64,000 bases of DNA, taken from Zea mays (taxonomy: Eukaryota; Streptophyta; Magnoliopsida; Poales; Poaceae). The notes under the pieces are model-generated. The model searched no databases. It saw only the letters and a list, made by a program, of their open reading frames with translations, and was not told where the DNA came from. Where the stretch lies: the NCBI RefSeq assembly GCF_902167145.1, contig NC_001666.2, forward strand, positions 23,501-87,500. Direction: 5' to 3'. Both the position numbers and the translations under genes were made by a program. Within the stretch, counting starts at the first letter, position 1, and every line of letters begins with the position of its first letter. Shown in pieces: positions 46,054 to 61,574 of this stretch.

Positions 46054-46704
46054 CTACCAATCCTTAAACATTTCTGGAAACCACACTGGATCAGTATCGC
46101 AGTGCTCGTCAATCATTTCATCCCCTACAATATCGACAAGTCCATAAGCTTTGGCTTCGTCTGCTGACATAAAAACATCCCTTTCCATGTCTTCGGATAC
46201 AACCCAAAAAGGCTTGCCTGTTCTTAGTGCATAAACCCTTGTGATCATTTCGCGAACTTTGTGTAACTCTTCCACTTCTAGTAAAAATTCTGGTGTCCTT
46301 GCCCGATAATAAGCACTAGCAGGTTGGTGAAGCATAATCCTAGCGTGAGGGAATGCTATACGCTTGGTGGGTTCTCCTCCAAGCAGAATGAAGGAGGCCA
46401 TGGACGCGGCTATTCCGAGGCATATTGTATATATATCAGGTGTCACCGTTTGCATCGTATCAAAAATCGCCATTCCTGAGATTAGCCAACCGCCAAGGGA
46501 ATTTATAAACAAAAAAATATCGCTATTTCCATCTTCTATACTGAGATATACCATCAGACCTGTAATATGATTTGTGATCTCGCAACGAATCTCTTGACCT
46601 AAAAAAAGTGTCCTTTCTCGATACATAACATTGTATAAGTCAACCCAAGTCGCTTCTTCATCTCCGGGAATCCGGTAAGGTACTTTTGGAACACCAATGG
46701 GCAT
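46054..46704 (-). CDS. clpP: ATP-dependent Clp protease proteolytic subunit, intron-free
   Basis: Serine protease subunit of the stromal Clp complex, 216 residues from ATG 46704 ([20 protein letters not shown]). The catalytic triad is visible: Ser101 in GIAASMASF, His126 in RIMLHQPA and Asp176 in MERDVFMS. The two introns common in other angiosperm clpP genes are absent, a grass trait. It is divergent from psbB. Confidence 0.98.
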   Translation of the reverse strand: MPIGVPKVPYRIPGDEEATWVDLYNVMYRERTLFLGQEIRCEITNHITGLMVYLSIEDGNSDIFLFINSLGGWLISGMAIFDTMQTVTPDIYTICLGIAASMASFILLGGEPTKRIAFPHARIMLHQPASAYYRARTPEFLLEVEELHKVREMITRVYALRTGKPFWVVSEDMERDVFMSADEAKAYGLVDIVGDEMIDEHCDTDPVWFPEMFKDW

Positions 46705-48732
<2,028 letters not shown>

Positions 48733-48885
48733 TACCACATTGCTATGGTATCTTTCACCTCCATTTTTTGTTTGATTTGACATGAGGAACATCTCCTGTC
48801 CTTTCTTTGACTCTTTTTCTTTTTTTATATGGGAAATGATCCCAAATGATAAGTGAATAGGTGTGGAAGTTATAATTGTAAATAA

Positions 48886-49002
<117 letters not shown>

Positions 49003-49010
49003 AATAATTT

Positions 49011-49054
49011 AATTGAAGTAAGAAGTCCCCCGGAGGGGAGACTTCTTACTTCAA

Positions 49055-49056
<2 letters not shown>
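49011..49056. terminator. psbT/psbN intergenic hairpin
   Basis: A perfect 17-bp inverted repeat: AATTGAAGTAAGAAGTC at 49011-49027 with its complement at 49040-49056, around a 12-base GC-rich loop. It lies between the convergent ends of psbT (+) and psbN (-), and the right arm overlaps the psbN stop codon. It can act as a 3' end signal in both directions, but psbB operon transcripts read through it. Confidence 0.85.
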
Positions 49057-49198
<142 letters not shown>

Positions 49199-49289
49199 TC
49201 AAGATTACAATGGATCTATGAAAAGATCGTGTATTTACAACTACAACGGAATAGTATACAAAGTCAACACCAATGATTAAATAGAATTT

Positions 49290-49511
49290 ATGGCTACACA
49301 AACCGTTGAAGATAGTTCTAGACCTAAGCCAAAACGGACTGGCGCAGGTAGTTTATTGAAACCCTTGAATTCGGAATATGGGAAAGTTGCTCCGGGTTGG
49401 GGGACTACTCCTTTTATGGGGGTCGCAATGGCTTTATTCGCGATATTCCTATCTATAATTTTAGAAATTTATAATTCTTCTGTTTTACTGGACGGAATTT
49501 TAACGAATTAG
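49290..49511 (+). CDS. psbH: Photosystem II 10 kDa phosphoprotein
   Basis: 73-residue PSII subunit from ATG 49290 ([20 protein letters not shown]). The Thr near the N-terminus is the known phosphorylation site of the family; one membrane helix follows at about residues 41-61. Lies between psbN (-) and petB (+). Confidence 0.98.
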   Translation: MATQTVEDSSRPKPKRTGAGSLLKPLNSEYGKVAPGWGTTPFMGVAMALFAIFLSIILEIYNSSVLLDGILTN

Positions 49512-49640
49512 GTTTCTACTAACTAAAACTATGACTTCATAGTTTTTCCATCCAAAAAAAGCCTTTCTACTTTAAGCTCCACATTTCTAGACATTCTGGT
49601 AGTTCGACCGTGGATTTTTTTGTTTTGGTATCTCTGGAAT

Positions 49641-51043
<1,403 letters not shown>

Positions 51044-51225
51044 GGAAGGCATAGCATAGAGAATTCTAATTCTCATATATCATATCGGGTAGGTTGTGGT
51101 ATTTCATTGCTACAAACATGGGTTATTGTAAAATAAGACATGTCATTTGGATACTTCTCTTCAACTTCGAAGTATTTTTATACAAATAGTTGAAGTGAAT
51201 TTTACGAAAGAAAATAAGGCGGATT

Positions 51226-52452
<1,227 letters not shown>

Positions 52453-52501
52453 TTTAGGGATTTTTCGAGTTGATTCATTCCACCGCGAAGTCCCCTGCAT
52501 G

Positions 52502-52547
52502 GGTATCTAGGAAATAGTTACTTCCAAGTGAATCTTCCCTAGATACC
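52502..52547 (+). terminator. petD 3' stem-loop
   Basis: A 10-bp stem (GGTATCTAGG with CCTAGATACC) with a 26-base loop, about 50 bases after the petD stop. It corresponds to the 3' end hairpin of the psbB operon; rpoA is convergent beyond it. Confidence 0.75.
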
Positions 52548-52669
52548 TAAAATCTATTTTATTATGATCCATTTCGCGAAAATATAGATTATGCCAAAGA
52601 TGCCAAATTGCTTTCTTTTTTCTTTTTATTCTAACTCAAAAAAGAAGAAGAGGAAAAAATTGCAATGAT

Positions 52670-53689
52670 TTAAAGCGAGAACTTGTTCTTAGGTAAATCA
52701 ATTGGGAGATGCTTCTCTAGAGTGTCCCATATCAGTTTTCCATCTTCCATACGAAAACTATTAATTTGCATAAGATCTTCTTCAGTCTTACTCAAAAGGT
52801 CCAATAGTGTATGTATATTGGCCCTTTTGAGACAATTATACGTTCTAGAAGGCAATTCTAATTGATCAATAAAAATACAATTCAATGGAATTCCTTTTTT
52901 GTTTTTCTTTAGATTAGTGAATCTTTTTTGAAAGGTTAAAAGGGGTGGAGTTAACCTGTTTTTATTTTCTTCGAAACTAGTGCCCTCTTCCTCTGTGTGT
53001 AGAAAAGGAAGAAATAAATCAATCAAATTACGAGAAGCTTCATAAAGCGCTTCTTTAGGAGTTAAACTTCCATTCGTCCATATTTCTAAAAAAAGTATCT
53101 CGTGTTTTTCATTTCCATTCCCACAAGAAAAAATACTATAATTCACATTTCGAACAGGCATGAATACAGCATCTATAGGATAACTTCCATCTTGAGAGTT
53201 CTTTCTGAGTTCCGTATGATATGCGCGATCTCTCTTGATCTGTAACTCAATACAGAAATCAACGGGTTCTCTCAAGTTAGCTATAGGTTGTGTCGTATCA
53301 ACGATTTCTACGGAAGGCGGTAAGATTATATCTTGAGCGGTTATGTATCTAGGACCTTTGACGCAAATTGATGCGTCTCTAACTCCATAGAGATTACTTC
53401 TCAATACAATTTCTTTCAAATTTAGTAAAATTTCTTGTATGGATTCTTCAATACCTACTATTGTGGAATATTCATGTGGCACGTTCCCAAATTTGGCGCG
53501 TGTGATACATGTTCCTTCTATTTCTCCAAGTAAAGCTCTTCGCAAGGCAATACCGACAGTATCCGCTTGACCTTTTCTAAGCGGAGACAGAATGAAACGA
53601 CCATAATAAAGACGTTTACTATCTACTCTTGATTCAACACACTTCCACTCTAGTGTTTGAGTGGATCCTGTTATCTCTTCTCGAACCAT
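52670..53689 (-). CDS. rpoA: RNA polymerase alpha subunit
   Basis: Alpha subunit of plastid-encoded RNA polymerase, 339 residues, minus strand from ATG 53689 ([20 protein letters not shown]). The N-terminal assembly domain includes [19 protein letters not shown], and the C-terminal domain [21 protein letters not shown] is intact. Last gene of the ribosomal-protein cluster, 62 bases after rps11. Confidence 0.98.
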   Translation of the reverse strand: MVREEITGSTQTLEWKCVESRVDSKRLYYGRFILSPLRKGQADTVGIALRRALLGEIEGTCITRAKFGNVPHEYSTIVGIEESIQEILLNLKEIVLRSNLYGVRDASICVKGPRYITAQDIILPPSVEIVDTTQPIANLREPVDFCIELQIKRDRAYHTELRKNSQDGSYPIDAVFMPVRNVNYSIFSCGNGNEKHEILFLEIWTNGSLTPKEALYEASRNLIDLFLPFLHTEEEGTSFEENKNRLTPPLLTFQKRFTNLKKNKKGIPLNCIFIDQLELPSRTYNCLKRANIHTLLDLLSKTEEDLMQINSFRMEDGKLIWDTLEKHLPIDLPKNKFSL

Positions 53690-53751
53690 AACAGACTATA
53701 TTATTTGATCATTGAATCGTTTATTTCTCTTGAAAGCGGTTTCATTTTTTT

Positions 53752-54183
53752 TTACAGACGTCTTTTTTTAGGAGGTCGACATCCATTATGCGGCATAGGT
53801 GTTACATCGCGTATACAACTTAACCGTACACCACTTTTAGCAATGGCTCGTAATGCGGCATCTCTTCCGCTACCAGCACCTTTTACCATAACTTCTGCTC
53901 GTTGCAAACCCACTGTACGAATAGCATCTACTGCTGTTCTTTGACCAGCATAGGGTGATGCTTTTCTTGAGCTTTTGAATCCACAAGTACCTGCGGAGGA
54001 CCAGAAAACGACCCGACCTTGTGGGTCTGTAACGGTTATAATGGTATTGTTGAAACTAGCTTGAACATGAATAATCCCTTTTGTTATTCTACGTGCACTC
54101 TTCCGTAAACTAAAACGGGCATTCCTACGCAAACCAATACGCACTTTCTTACGTGAACCTATTTTTGGTATAGCTTTTGTCAT
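53752..54183 (-). CDS. rps11: 30S ribosomal protein S11
   Basis: Small-subunit protein uS11 of the platform, 143 residues from ATG 54183 ([20 protein letters not shown]). The conserved [20 protein letters not shown] and [20 protein letters not shown] are intact. The N-terminus carries the grass-type basic extension. Confidence 0.98.
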   Translation of the reverse strand: MTKAIPKIGSRKKVRIGLRRNARFSLRKSARRITKGIIHVQASFNNTIITVTDPQGRVVFWSSAGTCGFKSSRKASPYAGQRTAVDAIRTVGLQRAEVMVKGAGSGRDAALRAIAKSGVRLSCIRDVTPMPHNGCRPPKKRRL

Positions 54184-54370
54184 ATTTTATTATCTCATAA
54201 ATATGAGTTAGAAATAACAAAAAGAAAAAAGATACAAAGATATCCGTTTCAGGTTAAAATATATCCTTTACTTTCATTTTTTTTATTTGCAATTTGGGCA
54301 TTTCCGTGGGTACTTTTTACTTTAATTAGAAAGAAAAGCTATTAGAAAGAAAAGCTTCTTTTTCGAAAGA

Positions 54371-54484
54371 TTACCCCTGTCTTTGTTTATGCTTCGGATT
54401 GGAACAAATAACTCTAATTCGCCCACGCCTGCGAATCAGTCGACATTTTGTACAAATTTTACGAACGGAAGCTCTTATTTTCAT
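54371..54484 (-). CDS. rpl36: 50S ribosomal protein L36
   Basis: 37-residue zinc-ribbon protein bL36 from ATG 54484: [20 protein letters not shown], then [13 protein letters not shown]. Zinc ligands Cys11, Cys14, Cys27 and His32 are present. Lies between infA and rps11 in the usual order. Confidence 0.97.
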
Positions 54485-54584
54485 ATATGGGTATTCCTTT
54501 CTTAAACTATGAATCTATTCTTTTGGAAAAAATAAGTCTCTTCACTTAAATTTTGAAACTTGGAAGTTATTACCCCAGAAAAAC

Positions 54585-54908
54585 CTAATCCTTTGAATCT
54601 TTGGTATCCTTCAAATCTTCAGTATCCTTCGAGTCTTCGGTACGCTTCGAATCCTTATGGGGAAGTCTATAAATTATACGACCTTTGCTGGAATCATAAC
54701 GACTTATTTCAATTTTGACCCTATCCCCCATCAGTATTCGTATAGAACTAGACCGGATCTTTCCTGAAATATAGCCCAGGATGATGGTGTCATTCTCTAG
54801 GCGAACGCGGAACATTCCGTTGGGTAGGGCTTCCGTAACTAAACCTTCGAAAGTGACTTTTGCTTCTCTCGGGTTTTTTTTTTCTCTACTATTTTTTTTT
54901 TCTGTCAT
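54585..54908 (-). CDS. infA: Translation initiation factor IF-1
   Basis: 107 residues from ATG 54908 ([20 protein letters not shown]). The S1/OB fold is intact: [28 protein letters not shown] and [20 protein letters not shown]. The C-terminal tail is a run of repeats based on (K/E)DSKDT, longer than in bacteria. A non-ATG extension upstream (to 55019) is unconserved and overlaps rps8. infA is lost from many other plastid genomes but kept in grasses. Confidence 0.96.
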
Positions 54909-54987
54909 ATATTTTTCTCCTATTTTTCTATTTTTATTTTCAAAATAGGAAGTTCGAGATAGAATTTGGGTACTATAGGTGGGGCCA

Positions 54988-55398
54988 TTACCATATATAA
55001 CATAAAACTTCTCCCCCAATTCTGTTTAGTCGAGCTTCTCGATCTGTCATTATACCTCGAGAAGTAGAAAGAATAGCAATTCCCATTCCGCCCAAAACCT
55101 TAGGAATTCCTTGATAGTTGGCATAAATTCGTAAGCCAGGTCGGCTGATACGCTTTAAAAAGGTTCTAGTTCTATATATTCCCTTTCTAGTCTTTCTCCT
55201 TTGATGTCGCAAAGTTGAAACCAAGAAATATCTGTTACTTTCCTGATGTTTCCGAACACTTTCAATAAAACCCTCTCGTAGAAGTATTTTAACAATGTTT
55301 TCGGTAATATTTGTGGATACTACTCGAACAGTTCCTTTTTTATTCATGTCTGCGTTTCTTATAGAGGTTAGTAAATCAGCAATAGTGTCCTTGCCCAT
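54988..55398 (-). CDS. rps8: 30S ribosomal protein S8
   Basis: Small-subunit protein uS8, 136 residues from ATG 55398 ([20 protein letters not shown]). The C-terminal signature [20 protein letters not shown] is intact. Codon 61 is TCA (Ser, in FLVSTLR), which matches a maize RNA editing site (to Leu) that I recall. Confidence 0.97.
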
Positions 55399-55537
55399 AA
55401 GACTCTAATTCTAGGTTCCTCCTAATTTTTCTATAATCAACATGTTTTCCCTTTTCTTTAAATTTAGGATTTTAAAGCATATACGTGAGACAAAATCTAC
55501 TAATTTTTTCTTTGATCTATATCTCGTCTACTAGTAT

Positions 55538-55909
55538 TTATAATACTTCAGGAGCTAATGAAACTATTTTAGTCAAATTCAATTCTCTTAATTCTTCGGC
55601 AACCGCGCCAAAAACTCGAGTTCCTTTTGGATTTCCTTTTTGATCAATGATAACTGCTGCATTGTCATCATAGCGTATTATTATACCGTCGTCGCCTTTG
55701 AATTCTTTACGTGTACGTACAATTACAGCTCGAATTACTTCGGATCTTTCTAGAGGCATTTGGGGCACTGCGTCTTTGATTACAGCAATAATAACATCAC
55801 CAATACGAGCATATCGCTGATTACCAGCGGCTCCTATGACTCGAATACACATCAATTTTCGAGCTCCACTGTTATCTGCTACATTTAAAAGGGTCTGAGG
55901 TTGAATCAT
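55538..55909 (-). CDS. rpl14: 50S ribosomal protein L14
   Basis: Large-subunit protein uL14 at the subunit interface, 123 residues from ATG 55909 ([20 protein letters not shown]). The signature region [12 protein letters not shown] and the C-terminal [16 protein letters not shown] are intact. Confidence 0.98.
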   Translation of the reverse strand: MIQPQTLLNVADNSGARKLMCIRVIGAAGNQRYARIGDVIIAVIKDAVPQMPLERSEVIRAVIVRTRKEFKGDDGIIIRYDDNAAVIIDQKGNPKGTRVFGAVAEELRELNLTKIVSLAPEVL

Positions 55910-56018
55910 ATTATTTGGATTTCCATTTGTTATTTCAATGCAAAAGGATGAAAGAAATATTGTCTTTCCAGAAAGAAAAACCAGGGGTTTTTTATCTTCA
56001 ATATTCCTTTTTGGGGTT

Positions 56019-57471
56019 CTATATCTCTAATCGAAGAAATTGACTTCGTATGGGCATTTTACTGGCAGCTATAGAGATAGCTGCTCTAGCTACAGTTTCG
56101 GATACTCCGCTCATTTCATAAAGTATTCGACCTGGTTTAACAACGGCTACCCAATATTCGGGGGATCCCTTTCCCGAGCCCATACGTGTTTCTGTGGGTC
56201 TTATTGTAACCGGTTTGTCGGGAAATATACGCACCCATATTTTTCCACCACGACGTGCATATCGTGTCATTGCTCTTCGTCCTGCTTCTATCTGTCTCGC
56301 GGTGATCCAAGCGGGTTCAAGTACTTGAAGAGCATATCTACCAAAACAAATATGATTGCCTCGGCAGGATTTTCCCTTCATTCTTCCTCTATGTTGTTTA
56401 CGAAATCTAGTTCTTTTGGGGTTATAGTCGATGGTTCCTTCTTAGTTCCATCTCTACTACAAAACTGGACATGAGAGTTTCTTCTCATCCAGCTCCTCGC
56501 GAATGAAATGAGAAGCGTGCGAATGTCATTTCTCTAATTCCATAATATTCAAAAATATTATAGATAGATACACATCAATATATAATAGAAAAAGTTAGGT
56601 TTTTTTGATTTTGACTTTCTTAAACTTAAAAAAGAAAAATTAAATATATAGTCAAGAAAGAAGATCTAGAATATATCCAAATTCAATATTTATATAAAAT
56701 GTAATCCTTCCTTTTTTGGAATCTCCTTTTTTTTTATTCTTATTGAATCGTGGTAAAGTATTCTAATCCAATAAGGATTTCGCGGGCGAATATTTACTCT
56801 TTCCTGTCTTATTTGTTAATTTAGAACCTTATCAAATAAAGCAATTTTGTGGTTTGTCCGCCATCCACCAATGAAGTGTTAGGATTCTTTCAATAAATCC
56901 TATGTAGTCATAGGTTTTGTCGTTCCCACAGCTTCTCCTTTAATGGTTAGGTTTGAATCCTGCAATGGAGCTTCCAATTTTTTTTTCCGAGTCAATTTTC
57001 TCAGTTTTATTAACCCGGCTGCTCTTTATTTATTGCTTTATATTTTTATTTGTTGTTTCAAAAGTCAAGTTACGATGAATTCTCTCTTTTTTTTGAGAAT
57101 TTTATTATATTGATGCTTTATCACATTGCCTTTTTTTTATGATGAATTCATAGACCATACATATGGGAATCCTATATCTTTCTTATTCTTCTTCCTTCTA
57201 TCTATCATCCCTCCTTTTATCCACTACCCTTTAGTTTTGCTTCATAGCCTAGAATCTGGTTTCTTTTGTAGAGAAAAAAATGCAGTTGCTACAACTATAT
57301 GATAGATCTACTCATTTTTGATAGATGTATTTATTCACATAGTGACTGTTTCTTAGTTAGGATCTCGACAATACGAAGCAATAGGTTGGTTATTAGTTAA
57401 TTTTCTATCATTACTAAGTTTTTTTCCATTTTTGACCCTAAAGAAAAAACTAACAGTCACACACTAAGCAT
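56019..57471 (-). CDS. rpl16: 50S ribosomal protein L16, two exons
   Basis: Large-subunit protein uL16 that helps shape the A site, 136 residues. Exon 1 is nine bases (57463-57471, ATGCTTAGT) and exon 2 is 56019-56420 (402 nt), giving [20 protein letters not shown]. Conserved motifs include [18 protein letters not shown] and [20 protein letters not shown]. The in-frame Met inside exon 2 is not the start. Confidence 0.95.
56421..57462 (-). other. Group II intron of rpl16
   Basis: 1042 bases, the longest intron in the window, starting GTGTGACTG on the minus strand. A domain V hairpin (GAGCTGGATGAGAAG with CTCATGTCC) lies near 56467-56497. Low-complexity AT tracts make up the rest. No coding content. 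Confidence 0.9.
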
Positions 57472-57612
57472 AGCAATTATATTAAAAGATTTCTTAATTT
57501 TCATTAAATCTTATAGAAAGAGGGATACTTCTTCTTTTTTTTAGGGATTTTTGGAAAAACAAGGTTTTGTCTTTTTTATTCTATCACTGGCGGAATGGGA
57601 AGACATGGTTAG

Positions 57613-58287
57613 TTATTCTTCTTCTACGAATATCCAAATTTTGACACCTAATACTCCATAGATAGTTCGAATTGGATAGCAGCAATAATCAATTTTAGCG
57701 CGAATTGTTTGGAGGGGTAGTCTACCCTTTTTGATGCATTCGGCACGTGCAATTTCTTTTCCTGCTAGACGACCCGCAATTTGGATTTTTATTCCCTTTA
57801 TATCCGCTTTTTTAGTTAATTCAATAGCTTTTTTCATTGCTTTTCGGAATGAAACTCTATTTTTTAATTGGAAAGCTATATATTCCGCAAGAATATTAGG
57901 TTGTCTATAAGGTTCTTTAACCTTTTCGATAGCAATATTAAGTCTCTGGTTTACAGAATTAACTTCCTTTTGGAGATCTTTCTCTAATTCTTCGATTGCT
58001 CCCTTTTTCTTTAATAAGTTGGGGAATCCAATATGGATTATGACGTGGATTGTATCGATTTCTTTTTGAATTTCTATATGTGTAATTACTTCAGAACTTG
58101 AGTCTGATTCCATTTTTCTATTCGAGCCTTTTTTCCTATTCTTTTGTATATAGTTCTTGATACAATTCCGTATTTTTTTATCTTCCTGTAGACCTTCAGA
58201 ATAATTTTTTGGTTGTGCGAACCAAAAGGAATGGTGATTTTGGGTTGTACCAAGTCTGAAACCGAGTGGATTTATTTTTTGTCCCAT
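57613..58287 (-). CDS. rps3: 30S ribosomal protein S3
   Basis: Small-subunit protein uS3 at the mRNA entry channel, 224 residues from ATG 58287 ([20 protein letters not shown]). A KH-type region and the C-terminal [20 protein letters not shown] are visible, ending [11 protein letters not shown]. Confidence 0.97.
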   Translation of the reverse strand: MGQKINPLGFRLGTTQNHHSFWFAQPKNYSEGLQEDKKIRNCIKNYIQKNRKKGSNRKMESDSSSEVITHIEIQKEIDTIHVIIHIGFPNLLKKKGAIEELEKDLQKEVNSVNQRLNIAIEKVKEPYRQPNILAEYIAFQLKNRVSFRKAMKKAIELTKKADIKGIKIQIAGRLAGKEIARAECIKKGRLPLQTIRAKIDYCCYPIRTIYGVLGVKIWIFVEEE

Positions 58288-58348
58288 ATTTTTCTATTAT
58301 ATTTCTTTTTTTTTTACTGGGAATCGAAATCTTAGATTGATCTAAAGA

Positions 58349-58795
58349 TTATTTTGATTTCTTTACTATATTTAGTACAATTGTTATATTACACATCGTT
58401 TTTTTTATAGAATAACTACGTCCTCGAGCTCGAGGTCTGAATTTTTTCATAATAGTACTCCTACTGACTTCGGCTTTAGTGATGAATAAATTCGTTTTGT
58501 CGAAATCCCTATAATGAGTAGCATTTGCTGCTGCCGAATAAACCAACTTTAAGATGGGATACGATGCTCGATAAGGCATGAGATTCAGTATCATAACGGT
58601 TTCCTCGTAGTAACGCCAGCGAATCTCATCTAGAACTCTTTGTGCTTTGAAAACAGACATATGTATGCGTTTTTGTGCTTTGAAAACCCGTTCGAATTTA
58701 AGTAGACGATCGGTTGGAACTTTTCTTGCGAGTTTTCTCAGCCCCTTCTTCTTCTTTATCCTAGGGGTATACTTTACCAATTTGAAACTTGTCAT
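58349..58795 (-). CDS. rpl22: 50S ribosomal protein L22
   Basis: Large-subunit protein uL22 that lines the exit tunnel, 148 residues from ATG 58795 ([20 protein letters not shown]). The family core includes [20 protein letters not shown], the [20 protein letters not shown] helix and [13 protein letters not shown]. In grasses the single-copy/inverted-repeat junction normally falls near the start of this gene; the exact junction cannot be seen in one copy. Confidence 0.97.
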   Translation of the reverse strand: MTSFKLVKYTPRIKKKKGLRKLARKVPTDRLLKFERVFKAQKRIHMSVFKAQRVLDEIRWRYYEETVMILNLMPYRASYPILKLVYSAAANATHYRDFDKTNLFITKAEVSRSTIMKKFRPRARGRSYSIKKTMCNITIVLNIVKKSK

Positions 58796-58887
58796 AAATA
58801 AGGTTATTACCCGCCTACCTTTACTTTATTTGATTATTTGAATCCTATAAATTTTGTTTATTCTGAATCTTTCTATTCTGAATTCAA

Positions 58888-59169
58888 TTAACGACGAGAT
58901 TTAGTATCCTTTCTTGTACTTTCATAACTCGTGAAATGCCGAGTAGGCACGAATTCCCCCAATTTGCGACCTACCATAGGATTTGTTATGTAAATAGGTA
59001 TATGTTCTTTTCCATTATGAATCGCGATTGTATGGCCAACCATTGCGGGTAGAATGCTAGATGCCCGGGACCACGTTACTATTATTTCTTTCTCCTCCTT
59101 CATATTGACCTTTTCGATTTTTGCCAATAAATGACGAGCTACAAAAGGATTCGTTTTTTTTCGTGTCAC
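58888..59169 (-). CDS. rps19: 30S ribosomal protein S19, GTG start
   Basis: Small-subunit protein uS19, 93 residues. The initiation codon is GTG at 59167-59169 (reading [20 protein letters not shown]); no ATG is available nearby in frame. The conserved [20 protein letters not shown] and [13 protein letters not shown] are intact. GTG at this gene is known in cereals and other plants. It lies in the inverted repeat next to trnH. Confidence 0.97.
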   Translation of the reverse strand: MTRKKTNPFVARHLLAKIEKVNMKEEKEIIVTWSRASSILPAMVGHTIAIHNGKEHIPIYITNPMVGRKLGEFVPTRHFTSYESTRKDTKSRR

Positions 59170-59299
59170 AGCTGATTACTCCTTTTTTTCATTTTAAAGA
59201 GTGGCATCCTATGTCCACTATCTCGATCGAGGTATGGAGGTCAGAATAAATAGAATAATAATGAATGGAAAAAAGAGAAAATCCTTTAGCTGGATAAGG

Positions 59300-59374
59300 G
59301 GCGGATGTAGCCAAGTGGATCAAGGCAGTGGATTGTGAATCCACCATGCGCGGGTTCAATTCCCGTCGTTCGCC
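59300..59374 (+). tRNA. trnH-GUG: tRNA-His (GUG)
   Basis: 75 nt including the encoded G-1, starting GGCGGATGTAGCCAAGTGG, anticodon GTG in GGATTGTGAATCC, ending CGTTCGCC. It sits on the plus strand between minus-strand rps19 and rpl2, a duplication-in-IR arrangement typical of grasses and other monocots. Confidence 0.96.
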
Positions 59375-59429
59375 CATCGCATTATTGCAAATTCCAAAAA
59401 TGCAATTTTCCATATTCCTAGTTACGTAT

Positions 59430-60914
59430 TTACTTACGGCGACGAAGAATAAAACTATCACTATATTTTTTCCTTTTCCTAGTTCTTCTTCCAAGCGCAG
59501 GATAACCCCAAGGGGTTGTGGGTTTTTTTCTACCAATGGGGGCTTTCCCTTCACCACCCCCATGGGGGTGGTCCACAGGGTTCATAACTACCCCTCTTAC
59601 TACGGGGCGTTTACCTAGCCAACACTTAGATCCGGCTCTACCCAAACTTTTTTGGTTCACCCCAACATTACCCACTTGTCCGACTGTTGCTAAGCAGTTT
59701 TGGGATACCAAACGGACCTCCCCAGATGGTAATCTTAAAGTGGCCAATTTACCCTCTTTTGCAATCAGTTTCGCTACAGCACCTGCTGCTCTAGCTAATT
59801 GCCCACCCCTTCCACGTGTGATTTCTATGTTATGTATGGCCGTGCCTAAGGGCATATCGGTTGAAGTAGATTCTTCTTTTTTCTCAAAAAACCCCTTCCC
59901 AAACTGTACAAGCTTCTTCCAAAGCATACGGCTTTCTAGATGTATATGACGATCTCTAGACAGATGGATCTTATATGAATCGTATGATGAAGTACCACAT
60001 GAGTGGATATATAGAAAAGGAATCCAAATCCGCCGAATCGCTCATGTTATGATCTTCTACATCCTAGGTCTCCGCGTTCCGTCATCTGGCTTATGTTCTT
60101 CATGTAGCATTCAGATCGAATGACTCTATGAAATTACGTCGATACTTCCACATATTATGGGTAACGTAGGAGACATCCCTATTTTCACCCGGGGGTCTTA
60201 ATTACCACTGCTTAACTTTCAATTCGCCTCTGACCATCAAATTAAATGTGAATAACCCGTCCTCCTCTCTTTGAAACAAGGGGCGCTTCCGGTTCTGTGC
60301 GTGCTTCAAACAATTTTGTCTTCTCCATATTACCATATCTCTAGAGTCAATAATTTTCTATGAGGAACTACTGAACTCAATCACTTGCTGCCGTTACTCA
60401 ACAGTTTTCTGTTGAGGTCTATCCCGTAGAGGTAGTCAAATTGGATCAGTGATCGATTTCTAGGTTTCGTCGTAAACCTAATTGGTTACTTCCAATTACG
60501 TAAATCAATAGTTCAAACCGCACTCAAAGGTAGGGCATTTCCCATTGATATAGGAACTTTTGTACCAGAAACAATAGTATCTCCAATTATAGCCCCTCTG
60601 GGATGTAAAATATATCTCTTCTCACCATCCCCATAGTGTATGAGACAAATGTATGCATTTCGATTAGGGTCGTATTCTATGGTTATGATTCTACCAGATA
60701 TGTCTTTTTGATTCCGTCGAAAATCGATTTTACGGTATAGGCGCTTATGACCTCCCCCTCTATGCCTTGCGGTAATGATTCCTCTGGCATTACGACCTTT
60801 ACCACAACGGTGCCGTCCATGGATCAATTTATTTCGTGGATTGGATTTCACTTGCCTGTCTACGGTTCCCTTGCGTGTGCTCGGGATAGGTGTTTTGTAT
60901 AAATGTTTCGCCGT
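59430..60914 (-). CDS. rpl2: 50S ribosomal protein L2, two exons, ACG start
   Basis: Large-subunit protein uL2 at the peptidyl transferase centre, 273 residues. Exon 1 is 60524-60914 (391 nt) and exon 2 is 59430-59860 (431 nt), joined at a Thr codon (A|CC). The family start position is ACG at 60912-60914 (ACG GCG AAA CAT TTA), so RNA editing to AUG is needed; this was described for maize rpl2. The C-terminal half contains [20 protein letters not shown] with the functionally important histidine. Confidence 0.95.
59861..60523 (-). other. Group II intron of rpl2
   Basis: 663 bases starting GTGCGGTTTG on the minus strand. The coding frames run a short way into the intron on both sides, with no conservation. 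A domain V-like GCCGTATGCTTTGG segment lies near 59922-59936. Confidence 0.9.
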
Positions 60915-60932
60915 ATTATTAAGTATTCTCCT

Positions 60933-61214
60933 TTAGTTCGTTTCTCTATCTAGAAGTGGAATAGAATAACCCGGTTGAAGGGTAATGATCATACGTCTGT
61001 AATGCATTGTATGTCCCAGAATAGGTCCCATTCTTCTACCCTTTCCGGGTAGTCGATGGCTATTCACAGCTACTACCTTAACACCAAAGAAGAGTTCGAC
61101 CCAATGCTTTATTTCTGTCTTAGTGAATCCCGATTCGACATTAAAAGTATATTGATTCTTTCCCAATAAACGAAGACTCTTTTCTGTAAATACTGCGTAT
61201 TTGATTCCATCCAT
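60933..61214 (-). CDS. rpl23: 50S ribosomal protein L23
   Basis: Large-subunit protein uL23 at the exit-tunnel rim, 93 residues from ATG 61214 ([20 protein letters not shown]). The RNA-binding segment [20 protein letters not shown] is intact, ending IPLLDRETN. It lies 18 bases ahead of rpl2 and is the functional source gene for the pseudogene at 35063-35320. Confidence 0.98.
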   Translation of the reverse strand: MDGIKYAVFTEKSLRLLGKNQYTFNVESGFTKTEIKHWVELFFGVKVVAVNSHRLPGKGRRMGPILGHTMHYRRMIITLQPGYSIPLLDRETN

Positions 61215-61380
61215 AAATCGACTTTCCCCCCTATGCTCTGAGTTCCAGTATCGATAAGAATTCGAGTTCTTATTGTTCTTATGTTATGGTATGAATATAC
61301 CATACCAATTCGTTATGTATGGATGATGGATGAGATTCCATGGATAGAGAGCCAATTCCAATAGACCGTTCCCGTTCGCG

Positions 61381-61454
61381 TGCATCCAGCAGGAATTGAA
61401 CCCGCAAATTTACCAATTATGAGTTGGGCGCTTTAACCATTCAGCCATGGATGC
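61381..61454 (-). tRNA. trnI-CAU: tRNA-Ile (CAU, lysidine-modified)
   Basis: 74-nt cloverleaf on the minus strand starting GCATCCATGGCTGAATGG with CAT anticodon in CAACTCATAATTGG and the T-arm GGGTTCAATTCC, ending GGATGCA. The CAU anticodon is read as isoleucine after lysidine modification of C34, as known for this gene. Confidence 0.96.
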
Positions 61455-61574
61455 TTAACAGGGATCATCGTACATCGTAAATAACCAATTTTCATATAGA
61501 AAGACATATCATAGAAAAATGAAATCGAAAATATTCGGAGATGGCAAATATTCGGAGATGACTATGAAAACACC

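Noticed and set aside
56040..56474. 144-codon plus-strand frame opposite rpl16
   Set aside because: Antisense shadow of rpl16 exon 2 with an unlikely Ser/Cys-rich composition.
59518..59949. 143-codon plus-strand frame over rpl2 exon 2
   Set aside because: Antisense to the well-conserved RPL2 coding sequence; no independent support.
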